The notes: generated by a model from the sequence alone, not told the origin. Positions 1-7,015 are shown, numbered from the stretch's first letter. The stretch is DNA of 37,622 bases from Pseudomonadota bacterium (GCA_023411815.1 JAEYOJ010000033.1:1-37622), one strand, 5' to 3'. Translations and numbers: made by a program.

Positions 1-24
1 TTCACATTTTCCGGTGCGGGGGGC

Positions 25-59
25 GGGGGGGCGGCTCCCCCCCGGGACCCCGGAGGCAT
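25..59 (-). repeat. GC-hairpin repeat, family 2, copy 1
   Basis: A run of seven G (25-31) and a run of seven C (37-43) form a strong stem around CGGCT. Read on the minus strand the element begins ATGCCTCCGG (59-50). The same start and the same C-rich stem recur at 9795-9848. It lies just past the stop of the SGNH hydrolase gene and may help end its transcript, although no T-run follows on the minus strand. Confidence 0.5.
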
Positions 60-74
60 ATTCCTGATTCAACT

Positions 75-665
75 TCAGCGCAGCCAGGCCCGCCAGGCGT
101 CCCAGCCGGCCACCAGATCGGCGATGAGCCGGTAGCCGTCGGCTCCGGGATGCGCGCCATCGCCCGCCCGGAGTTCCTCCAGGTAGGCGTGGCTGGCGGA
201 GAGAGGGGTAAATACCTCCAGGAAGGGAATGTCAAGCTCCCTGGCCTGTTCGGCATAGAGCCTGCTCAACTCCGCCGTGCCCTGGTTGTGCTCCGGCTTG
301 TGCATGGGCGTGGGCCCGACCCAGAGCACAGGGCATTTCTCCCTGGCTCCCTGCATGATGAGCCGGGCGTTGGACACGGACATGGCGGCATCGACGCGGG
401 GGAATCCGTCTGGCCTGGAGGCGTCGGCCCCGCCGAAGCAGAACACGAGCCGGCAATCCTGGTCCTGGGGCAGGCGGCGGGCGGTTTCCGTTGGCCAGCG
501 TTCCAGGATGTCGTTGGTCCTGTTGGCGCGGATGCCCAGGTTGTACACGTTCAGTTCCTTGTCCGTTACGGCCAGTGCCATGGCCGCGAGCCGGCCCGGC
601 CAGCCGCGGAATTCCGGATCGTGCGTGCCCAGCACTAGCGAGTCGCCGATGAAGCATACGTGCAT
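75..665 (-). CDS. SGNH/GDSL-type hydrolase
   Basis: A 196-residue protein, probably an esterase or lipase of the SGNH (GDSL) superfamily that cleaves ester bonds on small molecules or glycans. Block I is FIGDS with the predicted nucleophile Ser9. Block II is NLG near residue 44. The C-terminal catalytic Asp169 and His172 lie in DGAHPG. The block III Asn is not canonical: the sequence there is GGAD. I chose the ATG at 665 because GGGGG sits at normal distance upstream and the first residues match the family start. The reading frame stays open to 884, but that stretch crosses a hairpin repeat and does not look coding. There is no signal peptide, so a cytoplasmic location is likely. The substrate cannot be told. 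It stands alone, 267 bases downstream of the split-Rad50 operon. Confidence 0.85.
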   Translation of the reverse strand: MHVCFIGDSLVLGTHDPEFRGWPGRLAAMALAVTDKELNVYNLGIRANRTNDILERWPTETARRLPQDQDCRLVFCFGGADASRPDGFPRVDAAMSVSNARLIMQGAREKCPVLWVGPTPMHKPEHNQGTAELSRLYAEQARELDIPFLEVFTPLSASHAYLEELRAGDGAHPGADGYRLIADLVAGWDAWRAWLR

Positions 666-838
666 GCGATTTCCCCCGGAGATGTCGGTTTCGACCCGCG
701 CCAGACTAGCACCGGGAGGGATGCGGTCAAGATCTGCCCATGGCGGCCAAGCGATCGAGACGGCTAAGGAACAGCTCCGGGAAATGAATGTTTGCGGACA
801 GCCTCGGCATCCTGGGGCGACTCGATGCCCCCCGCCCT

Positions 839-929
839 TCAGGGGGCGCAGACCCCTGACATCGCGGATCCAGGGCGTCGTCACGCCCTGGTGGGGTGAG
901 GTCTGGAGAGGGGCGACGCCCCTCTCCAG
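839..929 (+). repeat. Composite hairpin repeat, family 1, copy 1 (intergenic, terminator-like)
   Basis: Three hairpins in a row: TCAGGGG/CCCCTGA (839-859), CCAGGGCGT/ACGCCCTGG (870-891), and a perfect 12-bp stem CTGGAGAGGGGC/GCCCCTCTCCAG with a three-base loop (903-929). The linker TGGGGTGAGGT between the last two is conserved in other copies. It directly follows the stop of the last gene of the split-Rad50 operon and could act as its terminator. Related copies lie at 5337, 6242, 6943 and 10983. Confidence 0.8.
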
Positions 930-932
930 CTC

Positions 933-1736
933 TTATTCTTCCGTGCGGCTCTTCAGGCGCGTCAAGCGCACGCCGTTGTCGCGGCAGGGCGCTAGGCCGT
1001 AGATGGTTTCAGCCTGGGTAGCGAAGAGGTCCAGCGGGTGGTGGCTGATGACCAGCACCTGCAGGCCGAGGCGCTCGGCGATGGTGCGGATGAGCTTCAT
1101 GAAGGTGGGCACCAGCTCGGGCTTGAGCCAGCAATCCTGCTCGTCCAGCACGAGGAACGGCCGGTGGCGCGCCGGGTCGAGCTGCGACAGGGCGATGAGC
1201 CGCAGGGACACGGAAAGGATGTTGCAGACCGATCCGCCCTGGCCCACGAGGATGTCCTCGATCTGGCCCTGGTTCTCGATGCGGAAACTCACGTGCAGGC
1301 GGCCGCCCTTGGTCTCGCGGTCGCTCTTGACCACGCGGTCCTGACCCAGGATCTCGCGGATGGCCTGGGTCAGGTTGGCCTCGATCTCGTCCAGCAGCTC
1401 GCCGAACAGGGACTGCGACAGCTTTTCCAGCAGGGCCTCGGCCTTGGGCGCAAGTTCAAGAAAGGCGTTGATCTCGGCCAGTTCGGCCGTGGCGCGCAGG
1501 TAGTCCTTGTGGCGCGCCTCGGCAACTCCGGCCAGACCGTCCAGGCGGCGCTCCAATTCACGCGGGTCGGGCAGATCGCCAAAGTCCGCTATATTGGACA
1601 CAATGCCAGATTCAGTCCGCTGTATTGGATTGGGCGAATCAGGCAAGCCGGACGAAACGAACGAAACGGAAGGACCGGATGAACCGGATGTACCGGACAG
1701 GCCCGGCAGCGAGAATGAGCCGGAATCGCGGTTCAC
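933..1736 (-). CDS. Split Rad50/SMC-like ATPase, C-terminal half (signature, Walker B, H-loop)
   Basis: A 267-residue protein that looks like only the C-terminal lobe of an ABC-type Rad50/SMC/SbcC ATPase. Visible motifs are a short coiled coil (about 57-130), a signature-like GQGGSV (165-170), Walker B PFLVLDE (193-199, Glu199 as catalytic base), a D-loop region after it, and an H-loop in VISHH (229-233). There is no Walker A. The matching Walker A lobe is encoded by the first gene of the same operon (3927-5303), so the two presumably assemble into one nucleotide-binding domain. The GTG start overlaps the stop of the protease gene by four bases (GTGA) and has AGGA upstream. Residues 10-45 are a Ser/Gly/Pro-rich tail encoded by a nine-base tandem repeat (1644-1697). 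The role in DNA-end processing is inferred from the Mre11-like neighbour. Confidence 0.85.
   Translation of the reverse strand: MNRDSGSFSLPGLSGTSGSSGPSVSFVSSGLPDSPNPIQRTESGIVSNIADFGDLPDPRELERRLDGLAGVAEARHKDYLRATAELAEINAFLELAPKAEALLEKLSQSLFGELLDEIEANLTQAIREILGQDRVVKSDRETKGGRLHVSFRIENQGQIEDILVGQGGSVCNILSVSLRLIALSQLDPARHRPFLVLDEQDCWLKPELVPTFMKLIRTIAERLGLQVLVISHHPLDLFATQAETIYGLAPCRDNGVRLTRLKSRTEE
1644..1697 (-). repeat. Nine-base tandem repeat, six units, in coding sequence
   Basis: On the minus strand six consecutive nine-base units, TCCGGTACA, TCCGGTTCA, TCCGGTCCT, TCCGTTTCG, TTCGTTTCG and TCCGGCTTG, encode Ser-Gly-x or related triplets near the N-terminus of the Rad50 C-half. A change in unit number would keep the frame and alter only the length of a flexible tail. 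Confidence 0.8.
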
Positions 1737-2644
1737 AGCACGTCCTGCTCATGCTCGTGGCCAGGTGCGGGCGGCGGCTCGACGGGAGCCGGCCGCAGAC
1801 GGCCCGTGGCCACGATCCAGGCCGCCAGAAGCCCCAGGGGCACCCAGCCCAGCACGCCCAGGTAGGCGGCCATGATGCCGGGCTTGCCGCCCGTGGCCAG
1901 CAGCACCAGCGACGCGCCCACGGCGTTGGTCGAAGCGTGGGCCAGGCTGGCGCACCAGATGGACCCCGAGGCGGTCAGGAACCAGCCGAAGATGACGGAC
2001 AGGAGGATGCAGCTCACGGTGAACACGGCCGCGCCTACCACAGGCTGCCCCGGAAAGTTGTAGCCCTGCAGGTTGAGCGGCAGGTGCCACAGGGACCAGA
2101 TACAGCCGGTGACCACGGCGGCGATCACGGGCTTGCCCCTTCCGCCACGAAAAATGCGCTGCTGCAGGTAGCCGCGCCAGCCGAACTCCTCGCCGAACAG
2201 GATGGGCATGGTGATGGCGGCCGAGGCCAGCGAGAACATGACCAGGGCCCAGGGGCCGGGCATGTCAGGGGCCGCGCCGCCCTCGGGTGCGGTCAGGGTC
2301 GCCAGGCCGGAGCGGAAGGTCCAGTCCACCTCGGCCAGGCCGAAAACCTGGGCCAGCAGGAGCACCAGCGCCGCGCCCGGCAGGGGCAGGAACCAGGCCA
2401 GCAGGTAGTATTTCCAGCTCCGGCGCAGGTTGAGCCGCAAGCCCGCATCTCCGAAGCCCTTGTCCACCCACAGCCGCACGGCAATGGCCGCCAGGGCCGG
2501 GGCGAACGCGCCCTGCAGCACGGCCCAGCGCAGGTCCGAACTGCCCGGTTCCCAGCCCTGCCGCGCAAGGCCGTACCACAGCGTCCAGGAGATGCTGAAG
2601 GCGGCCACGATGTAGGCCAGCACGCCCGTGCCGCGCTGACTCAT
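1733..2644 (-). CDS. CPBP-family intramembrane protease
   Basis: A 303-residue multi-pass membrane protein with the motifs of the CPBP (CAAX protease / bacteriocin-processing, 'Abi') family: GEEFGWRGYL (Glu152, Glu153, Arg157), WSLWHLP (His187) and HASTN (His236, Asn240). These are the predicted metal/catalytic residues of glutamic-type intramembrane proteases such as Rce1. About seven or eight hydrophobic segments can be seen. It ends in a Pro/His/Glu-rich tail. The ATG at 2644 overlaps the upstream stop by four bases (ATGA) and has GGAGGAGGG upstream; its own stop overlaps the next GTG. It is therefore translationally locked between a coiled-coil gene and the Rad50 C-half. The substrate is unknown. 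In other bacteria this family serves in bacteriocin immunity, protein processing or proposed abortive infection. Family call firm, role inferred. Confidence 0.88.
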   Translation of the reverse strand: MSQRGTGVLAYIVAAFSISWTLWYGLARQGWEPGSSDLRWAVLQGAFAPALAAIAVRLWVDKGFGDAGLRLNLRRSWKYYLLAWFLPLPGAALVLLLAQVFGLAEVDWTFRSGLATLTAPEGGAAPDMPGPWALVMFSLASAAITMPILFGEEFGWRGYLQQRIFRGGRGKPVIAAVVTGCIWSLWHLPLNLQGYNFPGQPVVGAAVFTVSCILLSVIFGWFLTASGSIWCASLAHASTNAVGASLVLLATGGKPGIMAAYLGVLGWVPLGLLAAWIVATGRLRPAPVEPPPAPGHEHEQDVL

Positions 2645-3003
2645 CGCCCCTCCTCCACTCCGCGCTCCACGGCCGAGAGGTCGGCGCGGATGGCCTCGAT
2701 GTGCTTGCGGTAATCCTCCACCAGGCGGGCGTTTTCGGCCCTCCGCTCGGCCAGCAGCCGCTCCAGCGCAGCCGGGTCGGACGTGCCGTACTCGGCCTGG
2801 GCGCGCTCCTCCATCTCGCGCAACTGCTGGCTCAGGTTGGCCAGGTTCTGCTCCGTGCGCACGCGCTCCATCTTGAGCTTCTCGTACTCGGCGCGCAGCT
2901 GGGCCAGCTCCTGCTCCAGGCGCTGGTCCTGGGACGGCGCCGGGGCCTGCTGCTGGGAAGGCTGGCCGGACGGTCCGGCATAAGGGCTATTTCGCATCGT
3001 CAC
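2641..3003 (-). CDS. Small coiled-coil protein of the split-Rad50 operon
   Basis: A 120-residue hydrophilic protein of unknown family. A Pro/Gln/Ser-rich stretch (about 5-28) is followed by a long charged helix with heptad-like spacing (about 29-110), broken once near YGTSDPAA. I chose GTG at 3003 because AGGAGG lies six bases upstream. An in-frame ATG at 2997 and an ORF start at 3033 fit the ribosome binding site less well. It overlaps the phosphoesterase gene by 17 bases and the protease gene by four. The two Rad50-like lobes are unequal: the N-half has a long arm and the C-half a short one. This protein could therefore pack against or complete the arm. That is a guess from context; it could equally be an adaptor. 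Confidence 0.7.
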   Translation of the reverse strand: MTMRNSPYAGPSGQPSQQQAPAPSQDQRLEQELAQLRAEYEKLKMERVRTEQNLANLSQQLREMEERAQAEYGTSDPAALERLLAERRAENARLVEDYRKHIEAIRADLSAVERGVEEGR

Positions 3004-3934
3004 GAACGACCTCCTGATAAAGCTCCCAGACAAGCTTGGCTTCGGGAAGCTCGGGGTTCACGTTGGCCATGAGGAACTCGCGCAGGCCCGCGCCTTCGGC
3101 CGTACGCCGCCAGGCCAGCCGCTCCAGGCCGTGCAGGAACAGAGACTCGGTCTCTTTGCCGGCCTCTTCCTCGGGCGGCAGCTCCTGGTCCGGGAACACG
3201 GCCGCGAAGGGCAGGTGCGGCACCACGAAGCGCTCCAGCTCCTGCTCGCCGGGCAACCAGATGGATGCCGCCGGGGTGCGCTCCATGGTCCGGCGGCTGA
3301 AGGTCAGGCGGGTGATGTTGCCCGGATTTGCCCAGCGCGTCCCGCCCACGATCTGCATGGGTTGCGGCCGGTGCAGATGGCCGTTGATGACCCAGTCCAC
3401 GCCGGGAATCTCGCGCAGGCGCACGGGCTTGTCGTCATAGTCCGGGAAATTGAGGTTGTGATGGGTGAGCCAGACCACCCACTGCTCGTCGCTGCGGTCG
3501 AACGAGTGCGGGATGGGCGCGCCGTCGGGCGAAGCGCCCACGAGCACGCGGCCCTGCGGCGTCAGCAGGGCCAGGGCCGGACCGGGCTCGCCGAGCACGC
3601 GCACCGCGCCGGCCGCTTCGAGCACGGCCAGGGACACGTCCTGGGTGTAGCGGGCCTGATACTTGTCGTGGTTGCCCACCAGCACGAAGGGCCGCCAGAG
3701 CCGAAACAGTTCGATGAGCGCAACGAGCAGGGCGTTCGGGTTCTCGCGCGGCCAGTGGAACAGGTCGCCCAGGAAGACCGGCAGGAGGTCGTGCTCCTCG
3801 GCGTGCTCCAGGCAGGCGCGCACCTTGGCCAGCACGTGCTCCAGGAAGCCTTCCAGCCGCTGGCCCGGAGGCGTGGCCGCGAAGTGTGCGTCCGGGATGA
3901 GCATGAGCCCGCGGGCGCGGATTTCTTCAACCAT
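2987..3934 (-). CDS. Mre11/SbcD-like metallophosphoesterase
   Basis: A 315-residue calcineurin-like phosphoesterase with all metal-binding motifs: DAH (Asp15, His17), GDLFHW (Asp57), GNHD (Asn88, His89), THHN (His158/His159) and NGHLH (His186, His188). Then come PGNITR and an acidic C-terminal region (about 235-315) that may bind the ATPase, as the Mre11 tail binds Rad50. In this family two Mn ions support nuclease or phosphodiesterase action. The ATG at 3934 has GGAGG five bases upstream and overlaps the stop of the Rad50 N-half by eight bases. Its place directly after a zinc-hook ATPase half supports an Mre11-Rad50 type complex that processes DNA ends. A plain cyclic-nucleotide phosphodiesterase is less likely in this context. 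Confidence 0.85.
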   Translation of the reverse strand: MVEEIRARGLMLIPDAHFAATPPGQRLEGFLEHVLAKVRACLEHAEEHDLLPVFLGDLFHWPRENPNALLVALIELFRLWRPFVLVGNHDKYQARYTQDVSLAVLEAAGAVRVLGEPGPALALLTPQGRVLVGASPDGAPIPHSFDRSDEQWVVWLTHHNLNFPDYDDKPVRLREIPGVDWVINGHLHRPQPMQIVGGTRWANPGNITRLTFSRRTMERTPAASIWLPGEQELERFVVPHLPFAAVFPDQELPPEEEAGKETESLFLHGLERLAWRRTAEGAGLREFLMANVNPELPEAKLVWELYQEVVRDDAK

Positions 3935-5303
3935 GCTGGCCTCCGCATGTCGCGCCCTCGGCGTGCTTGCAGCCTTGGCGGCGCAGGAAGGCCTCTGCGT
4001 CCATGCCGCCGCCGCACAGCGGGCAGGAGCCGATCTGGGCCAGCCGGGCCGCGATGCGCGCCTCGCAGGCGGCCAGGGCCTCGTCGTTCCGGCCCAACCT
4101 TGCGTGCATGGCCTCGGCCTGGCGCTTCAGCTCGCGCAGGGTCCGGGCCGCCTCGCTCAACCCCTGGGTCCGCACAGGTTCGGGCGGCGGCAGCAGATTG
4201 GCCGCGCGGCCGGCGCGAACCTCCAGGCCGGTCATGCGCGCCTCCAGTCTGCGCCGCTCCTTGATCCAGCGGTCCAGGCGCAAGGCGTCGAACAGTTGCG
4301 GCGGTTCGCGCAGCGGCTCCAGGACCTCTCTGCGACGGGAAACCTTGACCAACGCGCCCTGGCGCAGGGCCTGATTCTCCAGGTGCTTGGCCAACCGTTC
4401 TGCCGGGAAGAGCAGCGGCGGCTCTGTCAGCGGCGTCAGAGCCTGCCTGCGGCGCTCGGCCAACAGCTTGCCGGCGGCCAGCCGCGCCCGCAGCGTCAGG
4501 GCCTCGGCCAGCCGGGCCGCGGGCCAAAGCTGCGGGGCCTGTGTCAGGCGCGACTGTATCTCCACTCGGCGACGCAAAACATTCCGGGACAGCTCCAACC
4601 GGCGCAGCCCCTCGGCCGTGCGGGCCAGTTCGGGCAGGCGGGCCTCGGCCTTGCGGATTTCCTCGTGCCGCTCGCGGGCCGCGTCGAGCCGCAGGCGCAG
4701 GTCCGGCAGAGGCGTGAGCGTGCGCAGGACGCGCTCCAGCTCCGTGAGCCTGCCGCGCGTCTTGCGCTCGTCGGCCTTGCTCTCGCGCACCTTGGTCTGC
4801 AAGGCCTTCTGCATGCCCAGCAGGTGCGCGCTCTCGCTGGACGAGGCGAAGAAGGCCGCCATGGCCGAAGGCGGCTCGTTGAGCAGGAAGATCGGCTCCT
4901 TCTGGTTGCCCAGGTGCACGTCCAGGCTGCGGTTCACGGCCTCCAACTGCACCAGATTCAGGCGCAGAACGTCCTGCACCTCCTGCGGGACCTTGCCCTG
5001 CAGCTTCCAGAACTCCTCGGGCGCGTCCGCGCCGGGCCGGTACAACTCATAGCCCGCGCTCTTCTCCTTGCGCAGCCAGGCCACGCGCGTCCCGTCGCTG
5101 AACTCGGCCTCCACGCGGGCCAGCTTGGCCCCGTGACGGATGAAATGTTTGGGCGCAGGGTTGGTCGCCAGGCAGCGCAACCCCTCGACCACGGCCGACT
5201 TGCCCGAGTTGTTCGGGCCCACCAGCACCGTCAGCCCCGGCCCAAGCTCGATGACCGTGCGGCCGTGAGCCAGGTAGTTCTCCAGGGTCAGCTTCACGAG
5301 CAT
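3927..5303 (-). CDS. Split Rad50/SMC-like ATPase, N-terminal half (Walker A, arm, zinc hook)
   Basis: A 458-residue protein equal to the N-terminal half of a Rad50/SbcC-type ATPase. It starts with the usual beta strand (VKLTLENYLAHG), then Walker A GPNNSGKS (29-36) and a Q-loop region around Gln134. A long arm (about 165-425) follows and ends in CPLCGG (427-432), the form of the Rad50 zinc hook. The chain stops 26 residues after the hook instead of folding back to a second lobe. Signature and Walker B are supplied by the gene at 933-1736. Part of the arm is a 39-residue repeat with the core P-x-L-[FW]-x-A-x-R-L (Arg264, Arg303, Arg342), so it is not a plain coiled coil. Start ATG at 5303 with AGG upstream. 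First gene of the five-gene operon; a repeat element (5337-5390) lies just before it. Confidence 0.88.
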   Translation of the reverse strand: MLVKLTLENYLAHGRTVIELGPGLTVLVGPNNSGKSAVVEGLRCLATNPAPKHFIRHGAKLARVEAEFSDGTRVAWLRKEKSAGYELYRPGADAPEEFWKLQGKVPQEVQDVLRLNLVQLEAVNRSLDVHLGNQKEPIFLLNEPPSAMAAFFASSSESAHLLGMQKALQTKVRESKADERKTRGRLTELERVLRTLTPLPDLRLRLDAARERHEEIRKAEARLPELARTAEGLRRLELSRNVLRRRVEIQSRLTQAPQLWPAARLAEALTLRARLAAGKLLAERRRQALTPLTEPPLLFPAERLAKHLENQALRQGALVKVSRRREVLEPLREPPQLFDALRLDRWIKERRRLEARMTGLEVRAGRAANLLPPPEPVRTQGLSEAARTLRELKRQAEAMHARLGRNDEALAACEARIAARLAQIGSCPLCGGGMDAEAFLRRQGCKHAEGATCGGQHG

Positions 5304-5336
5304 GACGATAGCCTAAGCGTGGAATAAGAGAATGCA

Positions 5337-5390
5337 GGGAGGGCTTTGCCCTCCCCGCACCCCACCCACCAGGGGCGGACCCGCCCCTGG
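5337..5390 (-). repeat. Composite hairpin repeat, family 1, copy 2
   Basis: An eight-bp stem GGGAGGGC/GCCCTCCC with a TTT loop (5337-5355) and a perfect ten-bp stem CCAGGGGCGG/CCGCCCCTGG (5369-5390) are joined by a linker like that of the other copies, in inverted orientation relative to the copy at 839-929. It lies between the DUF3795 gene and the split-Rad50 operon and may end transcription from upstream. Confidence 0.75.
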
Positions 5391-5451
5391 ACCCGTGATG
5401 TTTTTGATTGTGTGGCCAGCTTGCGCTGCATCGTATCCCTTGGTCTGCCGC

Positions 5452-5895
5452 TCAATAACGCGGCAGATCCTTGGTTTCGGCGTAAAAGCCTTCCGGCCCG
5501 ACCTCGCGCATGCGCTCGTTCATGGCCTGCCAGCGCTTCTGCAGGAACGGGTCGAAGCCCGTGTTCGCACAAGGGAACTCGGCGCACTGGAAACAGAAGT
5601 CCACGCCCTTGGCCTTGACGCACGAGTGCACGCGGCAGCCCTTGTGCAGGCACTGGCCCGCCCGGCAGCCCTTGCAGTTGCCCTGGGACAGGTGCTTGGC
5701 CATATCCAGGAAGGCTGGGTACTTGGCGAAGACCGGATTCATCCCGGCGAAACGCTCGGCGTGGCGTTCGAAATTCGTCAGCAACCGCAGCAGCTCCCGA
5801 CTGTGGCCGGCGATGGCCCCGTCATCCTTGGCCAGGCACTTTTCGCAGCTCAGACCGCACGGGGCCAGGGCGTGCACGACATCTGCGTAGGTCAC
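5452..5895 (-). CDS. DUF3795-type cysteine-rich protein
   Basis: A 147-residue cytoplasmic protein with at least eleven cysteines: CGLSCEKC (13-20), a cluster NCKGC...CLHKGC...C (74-92) and CFQC...C (101-109). The pattern fits the DUF3795 family of small, probably metal- or Fe-S-binding proteins that are common in anaerobes. No enzymatic role is established for the family. I chose GTG at 5895: it overlaps the methyltransferase stop by four bases (GTGA) and has AGGAG upstream, which means translational coupling. A longer frame starting at 5946 would lie inside the methyltransferase gene. Confidence 0.75.
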   Translation of the reverse strand: MTYADVVHALAPCGLSCEKCLAKDDGAIAGHSRELLRLLTNFERHAERFAGMNPVFAKYPAFLDMAKHLSQGNCKGCRAGQCLHKGCRVHSCVKAKGVDFCFQCAEFPCANTGFDPFLQKRWQAMNERMREVGPEGFYAETKDLPRY

Positions 5896-6854
5896 GACCG
5901 CTCTCCTTCCGGATTCACGACAGGATTGCACGACAGAAACGGACAAAAGGCAAGCGCATCGGTTGTCATGCGCGCATCGTTGTAAAGGAAAAGCGGCGGC
6001 TCGACAATCAAGCCCTCTCCCCCGCCCTTGCGCGCCTCCACCAGCACGCGCCGCGCCGGCTCGCCCGCGCGGGGATGCACGAAACGCAGCCGCTTGGGTT
6101 CCAGCCGGCAGGCCGCAAGCTCCTTGAGCAGCACGGCAAGCCGCTCGGCCGGGAACACGAAGCAGGCCCGGCCGCGCAGCCTGAGCGCATACGCCGCCGT
6201 AGCTACAAAGTCGCTCAGCAGAGCCGGAGGAAGAGCAAGAGCTGGAGAGGGGCGTTGCCCCTCTCCAGACCTCTCCCCACCAGGGGGCAACGGCCCCCTG
6301 GACCCGCGATGGTTTCCCGGCTGCGCCGGGAAGACGGTTTCGTTCAGGGCAGCCGGATTTTCGGGCGCAGATGGGATAAAATTGCTTTTTCCAGCAGGGT
6401 CTTCATCGCCGTGAAAAATCGCGGCACGCCGTCCCGCGTCATGCGGGACGCGCCCCGTACCCGGTGCGTGATACGGCGGATTGCAGGACACGAGATCGAA
6501 TGATTCAGGGTCCAGCCGCGCGGGGCTTTCGCTCACGGCGTTCCTGTCACGCACCTTTCGCGCGTCGCGGACATCCACTTCGCGCACTTCCAGACACATT
6601 TCCAAGCCGAGCTTGACTGCGTTCTCCCGTGCGCAGGCAGCCGCCTCGGGATTCAGCTCCAGCCCCACGGCCGTGCCTTCGGCATTGCGCAACAGCCAGC
6701 CCAGGGCCACGGGCCCGCAGCCCGTGCCCAGGTCGAGCAGCCGCGCCGGCCCTTGCGGCAGGAAACAGGCCAGCAGCAGCGCGTCCGCGCCGAAACGGAA
6801 CCCCTTCTCCGGCTGGGCCAGCCCGCGCGGAAACATGCTCAAGGCATCTTGCAT
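5892..6854 (-). CDS. TrmN6-like tRNA1(Val) adenine-N6 methyltransferase, with inserted repeat
   Basis: A 320-residue SAM-dependent methyltransferase of the COG4123/TrmN6 type, expected to make m6A37 in tRNA(Val). Motif I is LLDLGTGCG (39-47), the acidic loop is ELN (66-68), and the catalytic NPPY is at 125-128. Between NPPY and the last strands, where family members are usually shorter, residues about 175-205 are encoded by a full copy of the intergenic hairpin repeat (6242-6332), read through in frame. About 25 further residues (150-174) before it may also be extra. ATG at 6854 has GAGG upstream; a TTG at 6869 is possible but weaker. It is coupled to the DUF3795 gene by a four-base overlap. 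The specific substrate is inferred from family only. Confidence 0.8.
   Translation of the reverse strand: MQDALSMFPRGLAQPEKGFRFGADALLLACFLPQGPARLLDLGTGCGPVALGWLLRNAEGTAVGLELNPEAAACARENAVKLGLEMCLEVREVDVRDARKVRDRNAVSESPARLDPESFDLVSCNPPYHAPGTGRVPHDAGRRAAIFHGDEDPAGKSNFIPSAPENPAALNETVFPAQPGNHRGSRGPLPPGGERSGEGQRPSPALALPPALLSDFVATAAYALRLRGRACFVFPAERLAVLLKELAACRLEPKRLRFVHPRAGEPARRVLVEARKGGGEGLIVEPPLFLYNDARMTTDALAFCPFLSCNPVVNPEGERS
6242..6332 (-). repeat. Composite hairpin repeat, family 1, copy 3, inside a coding sequence
   Basis: A perfect 12-bp stem CTGGAGAGGGGC/GCCCCTCTCCAG (6242-6268) is followed by a conserved linker, CCAGGGGGC/GCCCCCTGG (6280-6301) and TTCCCGGC/GCCGGGAA (6314-6332). It has the same parts and order as the intergenic copies, in the orientation of copy 2. 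Here it is translated as part of the TrmN6-like methyltransferase. Confidence 0.85.
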
Positions 6855-6942
6855 CGATTTTTTCCTCAACGAACGCCTGCCGGACGGCTAGCCAGAATCT
6901 CTAGCGTCCCTGAAGGCCTCTCCCGCACCCAATATCGCGGGT

Positions 6943-7002
6943 CCAGGGGCGCGTCCGCCCCTGGTGGGGAGAGGTCTGGAGAGGGGCGACACCCCTCTCC
7001 AG
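6943..7002 (+). repeat. Composite hairpin repeat, family 1, copy 4
   Basis: CCAGGGGCG/CGCCCCTGG (6943-6964), linker TGGGGAGAGGT, then an 11-bp stem CTGGAGAGGGG/CCCCTCTCCAG (6976-7002). Same orientation as the copy at 839-929. It lies in the short gap between the DUF1015 gene stop (7016) and the methyltransferase start, probably ending the murJ-DUF1015 transcript. Confidence 0.8.
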
Positions 7003-7015
7003 TATTCGTCTTTGC

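Noticed and set aside
666..884. N-terminal extension of the SGNH hydrolase
   Set aside because: It runs through a hairpin repeat and the family start and ribosome binding site are at 665.
1625..2713. Long plus-strand open frame opposite the CPBP protease
   Set aside because: It is a GC-rich shadow of the minus-strand genes; the peptide is low-complexity Gln/Arg/Gly and crosses gene borders.
933..5303. Split ATPase as an assembly or frameshift artefact
   Set aside because: Three intact genes with overlapping junctions lie between the halves, which a simple sequencing error cannot create.
3663..5327. 554-codon plus-strand open frame opposite the Rad50 N-half and phosphoesterase
   Set aside because: The minus strand shows clear Walker A, zinc hook and phosphoesterase motifs. 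The plus-strand peptide has no recognisable domain.
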